DNA of 64,000 nt from Enterobacter sp. RIT418 (GCF_003057745.1 NZ_QBJD02000006.1:186001-250000); one strand, 5' to 3'; positions 34,108 through 47,864 are shown, counted from the stretch's first letter. Numbers and translations: made by a program. Notes: a model not told the origin generated them from the sequence alone.

Positions 34108-34168
34108 CGCGCTTATTTGACAGGAACAGCAATCCCCCGGCCATTTCAGGCAGGGGGCTGCGGAACGC

Positions 34169-35440
<1,272 letters not shown>

Positions 35441-35477
35441 TTATAATTCAACCGTGCCGTGGGCGTTAGCCCCCGGC

Positions 35478-35732
35478 TCAAAAACCGTTTAGTTTGCGAT
35501 CGCGTGCCCACTCTTGCGGGGTGAACGCTTTAATCGACAGGGCGTGGATGCGGTTGTCCGCAATGTATTCCATCAGCGGCGCGTAAACAGCCTGCTGTTT
35601 CTTCACACGACTCATTCCGTCGAAGATCTCACCCACAGCAATAACCTGGAAGTGACTGCCATCGCCAGAGACGTGGGCTTCCTGAAGGGAGAGTGCATTC
35701 ATCAGCACTGTCTGGATTTCATTATTTTCCAT
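35478..35732 (-). CDS. ibaG: IbaG, BolA-family acid-stress protein
   Basis: An 84-residue BolA-like protein, induced by acid in E. coli, thought to work with monothiol glutaredoxin in Fe-S handling. The start at [20 protein letters not shown] gives the E. coli length. The BolA signature [20 protein letters not shown] is followed by SRVKKQQ and [14 protein letters not shown]. The mla operon lies upstream on the same strand, behind a terminator. Confidence 0.96.
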   Translation of the reverse strand: MENNEIQTVLMNALSLQEAHVSGDGSHFQVIAVGEIFDGMSRVKKQQAVYAPLMEYIADNRIHALSIKAFTPQEWARDRKLNGF

Positions 35733-35803
35733 GGGTTCTACATCATCTGATTGTGAAAACAAGCTCAACATCTTAGAGCAAAGTGGCGTCGTCTTAAACA
35801 AGC

Positions 35804-35838
35804 AAAAAGCCCCGACGCGAAAACAGTCGGGGCTTTAA
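35804..35838 (-). terminator. mla operon terminator
   Basis: The stem AAAGCCCCGAC/GTCGGGGCTTT (35806-35836), with a 9-nt loop, precedes UUUUUGCUU on the minus strand. It is 20 bp past the mlaB stop. Confidence 0.9.
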
Positions 35839-35858
35839 GAAGTAACGTACTGAAAAAG

Positions 35859-36151
35859 TTAGCGCGGCAAAATGTCCTGCGGCAAATTGTAGAGCTGTGC
35901 AAGGGTCACGACGTTGTCGCTTGCGCCTAAAAGCGTTACGCGCATACCCTGCGTTTTACCTACGTCGACCAGGTGTGCCAGCAGCGCAATACCTGCCGTA
36001 TCCACCCGCGTGATGCCGTTCAGATCAATCACGCTGACGCCCTGCATCGCTTCGTGGCGTTTATCCCACAGAGGGTTCAGCAGGTCCTGATCGAGCTCGC
36101 CAGAGAGCTTCAGGGCATCCCCCTCGCGTGACCAGCTAAGCTGCTGAGTCA

Positions 36152-36152
<1 letters not shown>
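35859..36152 (-). CDS. mlaB: MlaB, STAS-domain subunit of the Mla phospholipid ABC transporter
   Basis: A 97-residue cytoplasmic STAS protein that binds MlaF and supports complex activity. Thr52, essential in E. coli, lies in ITRVDTAGIALLAHLVD. Length is normal. It is the last gene of mlaFEDCB and overlaps mlaC by 1 nt. Confidence 0.96.
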
Positions 36153-36790
<638 letters not shown>

Positions 36791-36805
36791 TCACTTCTCC
36801 TGAAA

Positions 36806-37354
36806 TTAATTCGTCGCGCCCGGGGCCGGTGCGGCGTTGCTATGATCTTCACTCTGCGCCGGGGCATCGTCAGATTTTTTATCATCACCTTTACTGTTGT
36901 AAAGGAACTGACCAATCATATCCTCCAGCACCATGGCGGATTTCGTATCCTGAATCACGCTACCGTCTTTAAGGATAGTCGTTCCCAGCTCTGGATCTTC
37001 AAAACCGACGTTAAGGGCCAGATATTGTTCCCCTAGCAAGCCCGACGTGCGGATAGAGAGCGAACTGGTATCAGGGATATGGTTATAGCGCTCCTCAATG
37101 TCCATCGCCACGCGCGGCAGATAGGTTTTCTCATCCAGGGTAATATCGGCTACGCGCCCGATGACCACGCCGCCAATACGCAAGGGCGAGCGCGCCTTCA
37201 GGCCGCCGATATTGTCGAAGGTCGCATAAACGCGATAGGTAGGCTCAGTGCGGACAGAGGTGATATCCGCCGCTCTCAGGCAGATAAACAGCGCTGCCAG
37301 CAGTGCCAGAAGCAGAAACACGCCGACCCAAATTTCATTTTTTCTCGTTTGCAT
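36806..37354 (-). CDS. mlaD: MlaD, MCE-domain subunit of the Mla transporter
   Basis: A 182-residue inner-membrane-anchored protein that forms a hexameric ring on MlaE. There is one N-terminal helix (GVFLLLALLAALFICL, about 11-27) and an MCE domain (about 38-116; YATFDNIGGLKARSPLRIGG, then LSIRTSGLLGEQYLALNVG). The C-terminus is hydrophilic. The start is MQTRKNEIWVG; it overlaps the end of mlaE by 4 nt if the upstream five codons are ignored, typical of this operon. Confidence 0.95.
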   Translation of the reverse strand: MQTRKNEIWVGVFLLLALLAALFICLRAADITSVRTEPTYRVYATFDNIGGLKARSPLRIGGVVIGRVADITLDEKTYLPRVAMDIEERYNHIPDTSSLSIRTSGLLGEQYLALNVGFEDPELGTTILKDGSVIQDTKSAMVLEDMIGQFLYNSKGDDKKSDDAPAQSEDHSNAAPAPGATN

Positions 37355-37358
37355 GAAC

Positions 37359-38961
<1,603 letters not shown>

Positions 38962-39186
38962 TTATGGTTCCTTTCTTACCAGGTACACGTTAAGCATGGC
39001 GCTTAATTCAGCCCTAAACCCGATATTTTTACAGAATAATCACTATCGAGGTTAGCGAAAGCTGGCATTTGTTTTACTTTTCCGGCGCATAAAGTCAAAA
39101 TTAGGAATTCGTTACGTTCAGACTGTATGCAGCGCCACACATTCAGCGTGGTGGACCGGCGAGTATACCTGAAGAAAGGACTTTTG

Positions 39187-40164
39187 ATGCTTTTAGCGAC
39201 AGCACTGTTAATAATCGGTTTACTTTTAGTGGTCTACAGTGCTGACCGTTTAGTATTTGCTGCATCCATATTGTGCCGCCTGATCGGTATGCCGCCCATG
39301 ATTATTGGCATGACGGTCGTCAGCGTGGGAACCTCTCTTCCCGAAATCATTGTGTCAGTGTCGGCTTCGCTTCATGGCCAGGTCGATCTCGCTATTGGTA
39401 CCGGGCTCGGCTCTAACATCGTCAATATTCTGCTCATTTTAGGCCTGGCGGCGCTGCTGCATCCATTTCGCGTACATTCTGATGTTCTGCGCCGAGAATT
39501 GCCGCTAATGTTGATCGTAAGCCTGCTGGCGGGCTGCGTATTGTATGATGGCGTGCTTAGCGTTGGGGATGGCATTTTCCTGCTGGCGCTGGCCGTGGTT
39601 TGGCTGTTTTACAGCGTTAAGATAGCGAGCCTGGCTGAAAAACAGGGCAGCGATAGCCTCACGCGCGAACATGTGGCGGAGCTCCCGCGAGAAGGAACAT
39701 TGCCCGTTGCCCTGCTCTGGCTCGGCGTCGCGCTAATTATTATGCCGATGGCAACGCGAATGGTGGTGGATAACGCCACGGTGCTGGCGAACTACTTCGC
39801 GATGAGCGAGCTGACGATTGGCCTGACGGTTATCGCCATCGGCACTAGCCTGCCGGAGCTTGCTACCGCCATCGCGGGCGCGCGCAAGGGCGAAGACGAT
39901 ATCGCCATTGGCACCATTATCGGCTCCAACATTTTCAACATTGCCATCGTGACGGGCCTCCCTGCCCTGATATCGCCAGGCGCGTTTAATCCGCTGGCTT
40001 TCTCACGCGACTACGGGGTGATGCTGCTGGTCAGCGTGATTTTCGCCCTGCTCTGCTGGCGGCGTAAAAGACAGATCGGCAAAGGCGCGGGCGCGCTGCT
40101 GACGGGTGGTTTTATCGTATGGATGGCGATGCTCTACTGGCTTTCGCCTCTTCTCTCTGGGTAA
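39187..40164 (+). CDS. yrbG: YrbG, calcium/sodium:proton antiporter-like membrane protein
   Basis: A 325-residue member of the Ca2+/cation antiporter family with ten predicted helices and two alpha-repeats (VVSVGTSLPEIIVSVSASLHG near 45, then IAIGTSLPELATAIAGARKGE near 218). The start at MLLATALLIIG follows GAAAGGACTTTTG and gives the E. coli length. It heads the kdsD-kdsC-lptCAB-rpoN group. The physiological ion is not certain. Confidence 0.95.
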   Translation: MLLATALLIIGLLLVVYSADRLVFAASILCRLIGMPPMIIGMTVVSVGTSLPEIIVSVSASLHGQVDLAIGTGLGSNIVNILLILGLAALLHPFRVHSDVLRRELPLMLIVSLLAGCVLYDGVLSVGDGIFLLALAVVWLFYSVKIASLAEKQGSDSLTREHVAELPREGTLPVALLWLGVALIIMPMATRMVVDNATVLANYFAMSELTIGLTVIAIGTSLPELATAIAGARKGEDDIAIGTIIGSNIFNIAIVTGLPALISPGAFNPLAFSRDYGVMLLVSVIFALLCWRRKRQIGKGAGALLTGGFIVWMAMLYWLSPLLSG

Positions 40165-40177
40165 ACGGAAACGCATT

Positions 40178-41164
40178 ATGTCGCAAATAGAATTGCAGCC
40201 GGGTTTTGACTTTCAGAAAGCGGGAAAAAACGTTCTGGAGATTGAACGTGAAGGTCTGGCGCAGTTAGATCAGTATATTAATCAGGATTTCAGCCTGGCC
40301 TGTGAGAAGATATTCCACTGTGCGGGTAAAGTCGTGGTGATGGGGATGGGGAAATCCGGCCACATTGGACGCAAAATGGCGGCCACCTTCGCCAGCACGG
40401 GGACTTCGTCGTTTTTCGTTCACCCTGGTGAAGCCGCGCACGGCGATCTGGGAATGGTGACGCCTCAGGATGTGGTTATTGCCCTGTCAAACTCCGGCGA
40501 GTCCAACGAAATACTGGCGCTGATCCCAGTCCTGAAGCGGCTGCATGTTCCGCTGATTTGCATGACCAGCCGCCCGGAAAGCAGCATGGCGCGCGCGGCG
40601 GATATCCATCTTTGCGTCAAAGTGCCGAAGGAAGCCTGTCCGCTGGGCCTGGCTCCTACCTCCAGTACCACCGCCGCGCTGGTCATGGGCGACGCGCTCG
40701 CCGTCGCGCTGCTGGAGGCCCGTGGCTTCACTCCCGAAGATTTCGCGCTTTCCCATCCCGGCGGCGCGCTTGGGCGCAAGCTGCTGCTGCGGGTTAACGA
40801 TATTATGCACACGGGCGATGAGATCCCTCACGTCAGCAAAGAGGCCTCCCTGCGCGATGCGCTGCTGGAGATCACCCGTAAAAATCTGGGCATGACGGTA
40901 ATCTGCGACGACCTGATGAAAATCCAGGGCATTTTCACCGATGGCGATCTGCGCCGCGTGTTCGATATGGGCGTTGACGTGCGTACGCTAGGCATCGCCG
41001 ACGTGATGACTTCCGGCGGCATTCGCGTCCGCCCGGGTACGCTGGCCGTGGACGTACTGAACCTGATGCAGTCCCGACATATCACCTCAGTGATGGTTGC
41101 CGATGGCGACCAACTGCTGGGTGTGGTACATATGCATGATCTGCTGCGCGCTGGCGTAGTGTAA
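40178..41164 (+). CDS. kdsD: KdsD, D-arabinose 5-phosphate isomerase
   Basis: A 328-residue enzyme that converts ribulose-5-P to arabinose-5-P for Kdo of LPS. An N-terminal SIS domain has VVMGMGKSGHIGRKMAATF and FVHPGEAAHGDLGMV; two CBS domains follow (about 205-325). The start is MSQIELQPGFDFQKAGKN, 13 bp after yrbG. kdsC follows 14 bp later. Confidence 0.97.
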   Translation: MSQIELQPGFDFQKAGKNVLEIEREGLAQLDQYINQDFSLACEKIFHCAGKVVVMGMGKSGHIGRKMAATFASTGTSSFFVHPGEAAHGDLGMVTPQDVVIALSNSGESNEILALIPVLKRLHVPLICMTSRPESSMARAADIHLCVKVPKEACPLGLAPTSSTTAALVMGDALAVALLEARGFTPEDFALSHPGGALGRKLLLRVNDIMHTGDEIPHVSKEASLRDALLEITRKNLGMTVICDDLMKIQGIFTDGDLRRVFDMGVDVRTLGIADVMTSGGIRVRPGTLAVDVLNLMQSRHITSVMVADGDQLLGVVHMHDLLRAGVV

Positions 41165-41178
41165 TGAAGGATAAGACA

Positions 41179-41745
41179 ATGAGTAATGCGGGTGCATCCC
41201 TTGCAACCTGTTATGGTCCGGTCAGCGCGAGCATGATGGCAAAGGCGGAAAACATCCGTCTCTTGATCCTTGATGTGGATGGCGTGCTCTCCGATGGCCT
41301 GATTTATATGGGCAACAACGGCGAAGAGCTTAAAGCCTTCAACGTGCGCGACGGCTACGGCATTCGCTGTGCGCTCACGTCCGGTATCGAAGTTGCCATC
41401 ATCACCGGACGAAAAGCTAAACTGGTAGAAGACCGCTGCGAAACGCTGGGCATTACCCATCTGTATCAGGGGCAATCTGACAAGATGGTCGCCTTCAGGG
41501 ATTTGCTGGCAAAACTGGCTATTGCCCCGGAAAACGTGGCCTACGTGGGGGACGACCTCATCGACTGGCCGGTCATGGCAGAAGTGGGGCTGAGTATCGC
41601 CGTTGCCGACGCGCATCCGCTGCTGATCCCGCGGGCTGACTATGTTACCCACATTAACGGCGGGCGCGGCGCCGTACGGGAAGTCTGCGATCTGCTGCTG
41701 CTGGCGCAGGGCAAGCTTGATGAGGCCAAAGGGCAATCGATATGA
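41179..41745 (+). CDS. kdsC: KdsC, Kdo-8-phosphate phosphatase
   Basis: A 188-residue HAD-family phosphatase that releases Kdo. The catalytic DxD is in LLILDVDGVLSDGLIYMG (residues 28-45); the metal-binding Asp pair is in YVGDDLIDWPVM. The start is MSNAGASLATCYGPV, matching the E. coli length; five upstream codons are excluded. It overlaps lptC by 4 nt. Confidence 0.97.
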   Translation: MSNAGASLATCYGPVSASMMAKAENIRLLILDVDGVLSDGLIYMGNNGEELKAFNVRDGYGIRCALTSGIEVAIITGRKAKLVEDRCETLGITHLYQGQSDKMVAFRDLLAKLAIAPENVAYVGDDLIDWPVMAEVGLSIAVADAHPLLIPRADYVTHINGGRGAVREVCDLLLLAQGKLDEAKGQSI

Positions 41746-42317
41746 GTAAAACCAGACGTTGGGTTATCATTCTGCTAACGCTTGTCGCACTGATACTGAT
41801 TGGCGTCAATCTCGCTGACCGTGACGATAGCCAGACGGAAGTCGTCAACACCAGCGAGCCTACGTATAAAAGCGATCATAGCGACACCGTGGTCTACAGC
41901 CCGGAAGGTGCGCTGAACTATCGCCTGATTGCACAGCACGTTGAATATTTCTCGGATGACAGCGTTTCATGGTTTACGCAACCGATCATGACCACCTTTG
42001 ATACCGATAAAGTCCCGACGTGGTCGATTAAGGCTGACAAAGCAAAATTAACGAATGACCGTATGCTTTATCTGTATGGCCACGTTGAAGTCAACGCCCT
42101 GACCGCTGACGCACAACTGCGCAAAATCACGACGGATAACGCCCAGATTAACCTGGTGACTCAGGACGTGACGTCACAGGATCTGGTGACATTGTACGGC
42201 ACTACATTTAATTCCAGCGGTATGAAAATGCGCGGGAACTTACGCAGCAAAAACGCCGAGCTGATTGAAAAGGTTAGAACCTCTTATGAAATTCAAAACA
42301 AACAAACTCAGCCTTAA
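41742..42317 (+). CDS. lptC: LptC, inner-membrane LPS export protein
   Basis: A 191-residue bitopic protein with one N-terminal helix (WVIILLTLVALILIGVNLA) and a periplasmic beta-jellyroll. It takes LPS from LptBFG to LptA. It overlaps kdsC at the start and lptA by 32 nt at the end, as in E. coli. lptF and lptG, which complete LptBFGC, are also in this window, 10 kb away. Confidence 0.97.
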   Translation: MSKTRRWVIILLTLVALILIGVNLADRDDSQTEVVNTSEPTYKSDHSDTVVYSPEGALNYRLIAQHVEYFSDDSVSWFTQPIMTTFDTDKVPTWSIKADKAKLTNDRMLYLYGHVEVNALTADAQLRKITTDNAQINLVTQDVTSQDLVTLYGTTFNSSGMKMRGNLRSKNAELIEKVRTSYEIQNKQTQP

Positions 42318-42834
42318 AGTTGTTATTGCCAGCGCGCTGCTGGCGGCCAGCCTTCCCGCGCTTGCCGTGACGGGTGACACCGAACAGCCGATCCATATCG
42401 AATCCGACACGCAGTCGCTTGATATGCAGGGTAATGTCGTTACGTTCACCGGCAACGTTGTGATGACTCAGGGCACGATCAAAATCAACGCCGATAAAGT
42501 GGTGGTCACTCGCCCAGGCGGTGAACAGGGCAAAGAGATTATTGATGGCTACGGCAATCCGGCGACCTTCTACCAGATGCAGGATAACGGAAAGCCGGTC
42601 AAAGGCCGTGCCTCGCACATGCACTATGAGCTGGCGAAAGATCTCGTCATCCTGACCGGTAACGCCTATCTGGAACAGCTGGACAGCAATATTACCGGCG
42701 ACAAGATCACCTACCTGGTGAAAGAGCAGAAAATGCAGGCCTCCAGCGAGAAAGGCAAACGCGTGACTACCGTGCTTGTTCCGTCTCAGCTGCAGGATAA
42801 AAGCCAGGCCCCGGCACAGAAGAAGAGTAACTAA
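42286..42834 (+). CDS. lptA: LptA, periplasmic LPS-bridge protein
   Basis: A 182-residue protein that polymerises into the LPS bridge across the periplasm. The signal peptide MKFKTNKLSLKVVIASALLA ends near ALA (residue 27 or so). The OstA-like fold begins QPIHIESDTQSLDMQGN. The chosen start gives a signal peptide and near-E. coli length. It overlaps lptC and precedes lptB by 6 bp. Confidence 0.97.
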   Translation: MKFKTNKLSLKVVIASALLAASLPALAVTGDTEQPIHIESDTQSLDMQGNVVTFTGNVVMTQGTIKINADKVVVTRPGGEQGKEIIDGYGNPATFYQMQDNGKPVKGRASHMHYELAKDLVILTGNAYLEQLDSNITGDKITYLVKEQKMQASSEKGKRVTTVLVPSQLQDKSQAPAQKKSN

Positions 42835-42840
42835 TTCGTT

Positions 42841-43566
42841 ATGGCAACATTAACTGCTAAAAATCTCGCGAAGGCCTATAAGGGCCGCCGCGTCGTGGAA
42901 GATGTCAGTCTGACCGTGAATTCAGGCGAAATCGTCGGTCTGCTTGGCCCAAACGGTGCGGGTAAAACCACCACCTTTTACATGGTTGTGGGCATCGTGC
43001 CTCGCGATGCGGGCAATATCATCATCGATGATGAAGATATCAGCCTGCTGCCGCTGCACGCGCGCGCGCGTCGTGGCATAGGCTACCTGCCCCAGGAAGC
43101 GTCCATTTTCCGTCGCCTGAGCGTTTTCGATAACCTGATGGCCGTGCTCCAGATCCGTGACGATCTCACCAGCGAGCAGCGCACCGACCGCGCGAACGAG
43201 CTGATGGAAGAGTTCCACATCGAACACCTGCGCGACAGCCTCGGCCAGGCGCTCTCCGGCGGTGAACGCCGCCGCGTTGAGATTGCCCGCGCGCTGGCAG
43301 CCAACCCAAAATTCATTCTGCTGGATGAACCGTTTGCGGGCGTTGACCCGATTTCCGTCATCGATATCAAACGTATTATCGAGCATCTGCGCGACAGCGG
43401 GCTTGGCGTGCTGATCACCGACCACAACGTTCGCGAAACGCTGGCCGTTTGTGAACGTGCGTATATCGTGAGCCAGGGCCATTTGATTGCCCACGGTACG
43501 CCGCAGCAGATCCTTGAAGATGAGCATGTTAAGCGCGTCTACCTTGGGGAAGACTTCAGACTCTGA
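42841..43566 (+). CDS. lptB: LptB, LPS-export ATPase
   Basis: A 241-residue ABC ATPase that drives LPS extraction by LptFG. Walker [14 protein letters not shown] (37-49), Q-loop [12 protein letters not shown], signature [15 protein letters not shown] and Walker [14 protein letters not shown] are all intact. It lies between lptA and rpoN, as in E. coli. Confidence 0.98.
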   Translation: MATLTAKNLAKAYKGRRVVEDVSLTVNSGEIVGLLGPNGAGKTTTFYMVVGIVPRDAGNIIIDDEDISLLPLHARARRGIGYLPQEASIFRRLSVFDNLMAVLQIRDDLTSEQRTDRANELMEEFHIEHLRDSLGQALSGGERRRVEIARALAANPKFILLDEPFAGVDPISVIDIKRIIEHLRDSGLGVLITDHNVRETLAVCERAYIVSQGHLIAHGTPQQILEDEHVKRVYLGEDFRL

Positions 43567-43613
43567 TAGGGTAGAGGTAACGTAACGCCGGCGCGGAGAA
43601 AAATGCTCTGAAT

Positions 43614-45047
43614 ATGAAGCAAGGTTTGCAATTAAGGCTGAGCCAACAACTGGCGATGACGCCTCAGCTCCAGCAGGCAATCCGCCTGTTGCAGCTGTCC
43701 ACGTTAGAACTCCAGCAGGAGCTCCAGCAGGCGCTGGACAGTAACCCGCTGCTGGAGCAAACCGATCTTCATGAAGAAGTAGACACTCAGCAAACGCAGG
43801 ATACCGAAACGCTCGACACCGCTGACGCCCTTGAGCAAAAAGAGATGCCGGATGAGCTTCCTCTCGATGCCAGCTGGGATGAAATCTACACTGCGGGTAC
43901 CCCTTCAGGCACGCGCGCTGACTATCAGGATGACGAGCTGCCCGTTTATCAGGGGGAAACCACCCAGTCGCTACAGGATTACCTGATGTGGCAGGTGGAG
44001 CTGACGCCTTTCTCCGATACCGATCGCGCCATTGCGACCTCGATTGTCGACGCCGTTGATGACACCGGGTATTTAACCGTCACGCTGGACGACATTCTCG
44101 AAAGCATCGGTAACGACGAGATCGAACTCGAAGAGGTGGAAGCCGTTTTAAAACGCATTCAGCGCTTTGACCCGGTGGGCGTGGCGGCGAAAGATCTGCG
44201 CGACTGCCTGCTGATCCAGCTCTCCCAGTTCGACAAGGGCGTGCCCTGGATTGACGAAGCCCGCCTGATCATCAGCGAACATCTCGATCTGCTGGCTAAC
44301 CACGATTTCCGCTCGCTCATGCGCGTAACGCGCCTCAAAGAAGAGGTGCTGAAGGAAGCGGTAAACCTGATCCAGTCGCTCGATCCGCGTCCCGGGCAGT
44401 CGATCCAGACCAGCGAACCGGAATACGTGATTCCGGACGTGCTGGTGAGAAAGCATAACGACAGATGGATCGTTGAACTCAATTCCGACAGCCTTCCTCG
44501 CCTGCAAATCAATCAGCAGTACGCCTCCCTGTGCACCAGCGCGCGTAACGATTCCGATAATCAATACATTCGCAGTAATTTACAGGAAGCACGATGGCTG
44601 ATTAAAAGCCTTGAAAGCCGAAACGATACGCTGCTGCGCGTCAGCCGCTGCATTGTTGAACAGCAGCAGGCCTTCTTTGAACAAGGCGAAGAGTTTATGA
44701 AACCGATGGTGCTGGCCGATATCGCCCAGGCCGTCGAGATGCATGAATCAACCATTTCTCGCGTGACCACGCAAAAGTATCTGCACAGTCCGCGCGGCAT
44801 ATTTGAGCTTAAGTATTTCTTCTCCAGCCACGTGAACACCGAGGGCGGCGGCGAAGCCTCGTCAACGGCAATTCGCGCGCTGGTGAAGAAGTTGATCGCC
44901 GCGGAAAACCCCGCGAAACCACTGAGCGACAGTAAGTTGACCACCCTGCTGTCCGACCAGGGTATTATGGTGGCACGACGTACCGTTGCGAAGTATCGAG
45001 AGTCTTTATCCATTCCGCCGTCAAACCAGCGTAAACAACTGGTGTGA
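43614..45047 (+). CDS. rpoN: RNA polymerase sigma-54 factor
   Basis: A 477-residue alternative sigma factor for nitrogen and stress genes. The N-terminal Gln-rich activator-interacting region is [20 protein letters not shown] (residues 9-28), then an acidic linker, a core-binding region and the C-terminal RpoN box [17 protein letters not shown] (about 454-470). It heads the rpoN-hpf-ptsN-rapZ-npr group. Confidence 0.98.
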   Translation: MKQGLQLRLSQQLAMTPQLQQAIRLLQLSTLELQQELQQALDSNPLLEQTDLHEEVDTQQTQDTETLDTADALEQKEMPDELPLDASWDEIYTAGTPSGTRADYQDDELPVYQGETTQSLQDYLMWQVELTPFSDTDRAIATSIVDAVDDTGYLTVTLDDILESIGNDEIELEEVEAVLKRIQRFDPVGVAAKDLRDCLLIQLSQFDKGVPWIDEARLIISEHLDLLANHDFRSLMRVTRLKEEVLKEAVNLIQSLDPRPGQSIQTSEPEYVIPDVLVRKHNDRWIVELNSDSLPRLQINQQYASLCTSARNDSDNQYIRSNLQEARWLIKSLESRNDTLLRVSRCIVEQQQAFFEQGEEFMKPMVLADIAQAVEMHESTISRVTTQKYLHSPRGIFELKYFFSSHVNTEGGGEASSTAIRALVKKLIAAENPAKPLSDSKLTTLLSDQGIMVARRTVAKYRESLSIPPSNQRKQLV

Positions 45048-45069
45048 CACAACCGATAAGGAAGACACT

Positions 45070-45357
45070 ATGCAGCTCAATATCACAGGACACAATGTCG
45101 AAATTACTGACGCCTTACGTGAGTTTTTGAACACGAAGTTCGCCAAGCTCGAGCAGTATTTCGAAAGGATCAATCAGGTCTATATTGTGTTGAAAGTGGA
45201 GAAAGTGACTCACATCTCGGATGCCACCCTGCACGTTAACGGGGGTGAACTTCATGCCAGTGCGGAAGGGCAAGACATGTACGCTGCTATCGACGGCTTG
45301 ATTGACAAGCTTGCGCGACAGCTTAATAAACATAAAGATAAACTGAAACAACACTAA
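45070..45357 (+). CDS. hpf: HPF, hibernation promoting factor (short form)
   Basis: A 95-residue ribosome hibernation factor that helps form 100S dimers together with RMF. It starts MQLNITGHNVEITDALREF; 28 upstream codons overlapping rpoN are excluded. The basic C-terminal stretch LNKHKDKLKQH is typical. It is 22 bp after rpoN. Confidence 0.97.
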   Translation: MQLNITGHNVEITDALREFLNTKFAKLEQYFERINQVYIVLKVEKVTHISDATLHVNGGELHASAEGQDMYAAIDGLIDKLARQLNKHKDKLKQH

Positions 45358-45385
45358 TTGTCCGGGCAGTTAACGGGTGCAGGAC

Positions 45386-45410
45386 GGCCTGTTGTGGAGC
45401 ACAACGGGCC
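45386..45410 (+). other. Stable hairpin in the hpf-ptsN spacer
   Basis: The arms GGCCTGTTGTG and CACAACGGGCC form an 11-bp stem with one G-U pair and a 3-nt loop GAG. There is no U-tract after it. It is likely an mRNA-stability or processing element between hpf and ptsN rather than a terminator. Confidence 0.6.
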
Positions 45411-45439
45411 ATTTGTACAGTTAGCGCTTAGGTGAAATT

Positions 45440-45931
45440 ATGATGAACAACGATTCCGCTCTTCAACTGAGCAATGTCCTTAACCAGGAATGTACCCGCA
45501 GTGGCGTTCACTGCCAGAGCAAAAAACGTGCGCTGGAGATCATCAGTGAACTGGCCGCGAAACAGCTGGGCCTGCCGCCGCAGGTCGTGTTCGAAGCCAT
45601 TCTGACCCGCGAAAAAATGGGCAGTACCGGCATCGGCAACGGCATTGCGATCCCCCACGGCAAACTGGAAGAAGACACCCTGCGTGCCGTCGGTGTTTTC
45701 GTGCAGCTCGAAACGCCAATCGCCTTCGACGCTATCGATAACCAGCCCGTCGATCTCCTCTTCGCGCTGCTGGTGCCCGCGGACCAGACGAAAACGCATC
45801 TGCATACCCTTTCGCTGGTCGCGAAACGTCTGGCGGATAAAACCATTTGTCGTCGGCTGCGCTCCGCGCAAAGTGATGAAGAGCTATATCAAATTATCAC
45901 GGAATCAGAAGGCCGCCAGGAAGATGAGTAA
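45440..45931 (+). CDS. ptsN: PtsN, EIIA-Ntr of the nitrogen phosphotransferase system
   Basis: A 163-residue phosphocarrier that takes phosphate from NPr and controls KdpD, TrkA and other targets in E. coli. The active His73 is in GNGIAIPHGKLEEDTL. The ATG at 45440 has AGGTGA 4-5 bases upstream; the next ATG is adjacent. It is followed by rapZ after 45 bp. Confidence 0.97.
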   Translation: MMNNDSALQLSNVLNQECTRSGVHCQSKKRALEIISELAAKQLGLPPQVVFEAILTREKMGSTGIGNGIAIPHGKLEEDTLRAVGVFVQLETPIAFDAIDNQPVDLLFALLVPADQTKTHLHTLSLVAKRLADKTICRRLRSAQSDEELYQIITESEGRQEDE

Positions 45932-45976
45932 CCGGGAGATGACCTTCACATCTGTTGCCCTGAGGAGAAACGGAAC

Positions 45977-46831
45977 ATGGTGCTGATGATCGTCAGCGGT
46001 CGTTCGGGTTCGGGAAAGTCCGTGGCCCTGCGCGCGCTGGAAGATATGGGCTTTTACTGCGTAGATAACCTGCCGGTGGTGCTGCTGCCCGATCTGGCCC
46101 GCACGCTCGCAGACAGACAAATCTCGGCGGCAGTCAGCATTGACGTCCGTAATATGCCGGAATCACCTGAAGTTTTTGAACAGGCAATGAATAGCCTGCC
46201 GGAAGCCTTCTCGCCTCAGCTGCTGTTCCTTGATGCTGACCGCAATACGCTGATCCGTCGCTACAGCGACACGCGTCGTTTGCATCCTCTTTCCAGTAAA
46301 AATCTCTCGCTGGAAAGCGCCATCGACGAGGAGAGCGATCTGCTGGAGCCGCTACGCTCCCGCGCCGACCTGATTGTCGACACCTCCGAAATGTCCGTGC
46401 ATGAGCTGGCGGAAATGCTGCGCACCCGGTTGCTGGGCAAACGCGAGCGCGAGCTGACGATGGTGTTTGAATCCTTCGGCTTCAAGCACGGCATTCCTAT
46501 CGATGCAGATTATGTTTTCGACGTGCGCTTCCTGCCGAACCCGCACTGGGACCCTAAGCTGCGCCCAATGACCGGCCTCGATAAGCCCGTGGCGGCGTTC
46601 CTCGACAGACACACAGAAGTTCACAATTTTATTTACCAGACGCGAAGCTACCTTGAGCTATGGTTACCTATGCTGGAGACCAACAACCGTAGCTACCTGA
46701 CGGTGGCGATTGGCTGTACCGGCGGTAAACATCGTTCGGTCTATATCGCCGAACAGCTGGCCGACTACTTCCGCTCGCGCGGGAAGAACGTTCAGTCCCG
46801 TCATCGCACGCTGGAAAAACGTAAAACATGA
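45977..46831 (+). CDS. rapZ: RapZ, RNase adaptor protein
   Basis: A 284-residue P-loop protein that recruits RNase E to GlmZ sRNA and senses glucosamine-6-phosphate. Walker A is [15 protein letters not shown] (residues 6-20). The C-terminal RNA-binding basic tail [18 protein letters not shown] is intact. It overlaps npr by 4 nt. Confidence 0.97.
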   Translation: MVLMIVSGRSGSGKSVALRALEDMGFYCVDNLPVVLLPDLARTLADRQISAAVSIDVRNMPESPEVFEQAMNSLPEAFSPQLLFLDADRNTLIRRYSDTRRLHPLSSKNLSLESAIDEESDLLEPLRSRADLIVDTSEMSVHELAEMLRTRLLGKRERELTMVFESFGFKHGIPIDADYVFDVRFLPNPHWDPKLRPMTGLDKPVAAFLDRHTEVHNFIYQTRSYLELWLPMLETNNRSYLTVAIGCTGGKHRSVYIAEQLADYFRSRGKNVQSRHRTLEKRKT

Positions 46832-47100
46832 CCGTAAAACAGACCGTTGAGATCACCAACAAGCTGGGCATGCACGCCCGCCCGGCGATGAAGCTGTTTG
46901 AGCTGATGCAGGGTTTTGATGCAGAGGTTCTGCTGCGTAACGACGAGGGCACCGAAGCCGAAGCCAACAGCGTGATCGCGCTGCTGATGCTGGATTCAGC
47001 CAAAGGCCGTCAGATTGAAGTGGAAGCCACTGGCCCTCAGGAAGAGGAAGCCCTGGCCGCAGTTATCGCGCTATTCAACGCCGGGTTTGACGAAGACTGA
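46828..47100 (+). CDS. npr: NPr, phosphocarrier of the nitrogen phosphotransferase system
   Basis: A 90-residue HPr-like protein. The phospho-acceptor His16 is in [18 protein letters not shown]. It passes phosphate from EI-Ntr to PtsN. It overlaps rapZ and ends the rpoN operon; a REP-like palindrome follows. Confidence 0.97.
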   Translation: MTVKQTVEITNKLGMHARPAMKLFELMQGFDAEVLLRNDEGTEAEANSVIALLMLDSAKGRQIEVEATGPQEEEALAAVIALFNAGFDED

Positions 47101-47110
47101 TCCCTGTCTC

Positions 47111-47142
47111 CGAGGCGGGTTGCGCTGCGCTTCCCGCCCTAC
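47111..47142. repeat. REP-like palindrome between npr and mtgA
   Basis: CGAGGCGGGTTGCGCTGCGC followed by TTCCCGCC, a REP-type imperfect palindrome between convergent genes. Confidence 0.65.
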
Positions 47143-47864
47143 ATGAGTGAATTTCTCTCCATAAATCCTTCTCCACCGAGCTGTCGCATCTGGCGCATAA
47201 TCCACGCCTGGCGGCTTCGCACATAGCCCGAAGGCGCGTCCGCTTTGAAACGGATCGGATTCGGCAGGACGGCGGCCAGCAGCGCCGCTTCAGAAAGGCT
47301 CAGCCTGCTGGCGGGTTTATTGAAATAACGCTGGGATGCGGCTTCAACGCCAAAGACGCCGTCGCCGAACTCGGCGATATTCAAATACACCGTCAGAATA
47401 CGTTTCTTGCTCCAGACGGTTTCGATGCCCACCGTCAGGCCAGCCTCCAGCCCCTTTCTCACCCAGCTGCGGCCATCCCAAAGAAACAGGTTTTTTGCCG
47501 TCTGCTGAGATAGCGTCGACGCCCCGCGCACGCGGCTCTCATTTCGCTCGTTGTGCGCCAGCGCTTTCTCTATCGCCGCGACGTCAAACCCCCAGTGTTC
47601 CGGGAATTTTTGATCTTCGGCCGCGATTACCGCCAGCCCCATCCACGGCGAGATATCATCCATGCCCGCCCAGTCTGAATGCGCAACGTAGCCGAAATCA
47701 CCCGACAGCCATGCGCTAACCTGACGCTCAACCATCACCGCGGAAAAGGGAACGGGCATGACGCTGAACAGAGCAATCCCGCCGCCCCAAAAGACCGCCA
47801 GAATCACGATAGCGCGCAGCAGGAGACGTTTTACCCATGCGCCCGGAGCAAATTTCCGGCTCAT
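47139..47864 (-). CDS. mtgA: MtgA, monofunctional peptidoglycan glycosyltransferase
   Basis: A 241-residue GT51 enzyme that polymerises lipid II. It has one N-terminal membrane helix (about 15-37). The catalytic Glu is in [17 protein letters not shown]; the conserved [16 protein letters not shown] and [17 protein letters not shown] motifs follow. It overlaps elbB by 4 nt. Confidence 0.97.
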   Translation of the reverse strand: MSRKFAPGAWVKRLLLRAIVILAVFWGGGIALFSVMPVPFSAVMVERQVSAWLSGDFGYVAHSDWAGMDDISPWMGLAVIAAEDQKFPEHWGFDVAAIEKALAHNERNESRVRGASTLSQQTAKNLFLWDGRSWVRKGLEAGLTVGIETVWSKKRILTVYLNIAEFGDGVFGVEAASQRYFNKPASRLSLSEAALLAAVLPNPIRFKADAPSGYVRSRQAWIMRQMRQLGGEGFMERNSLM

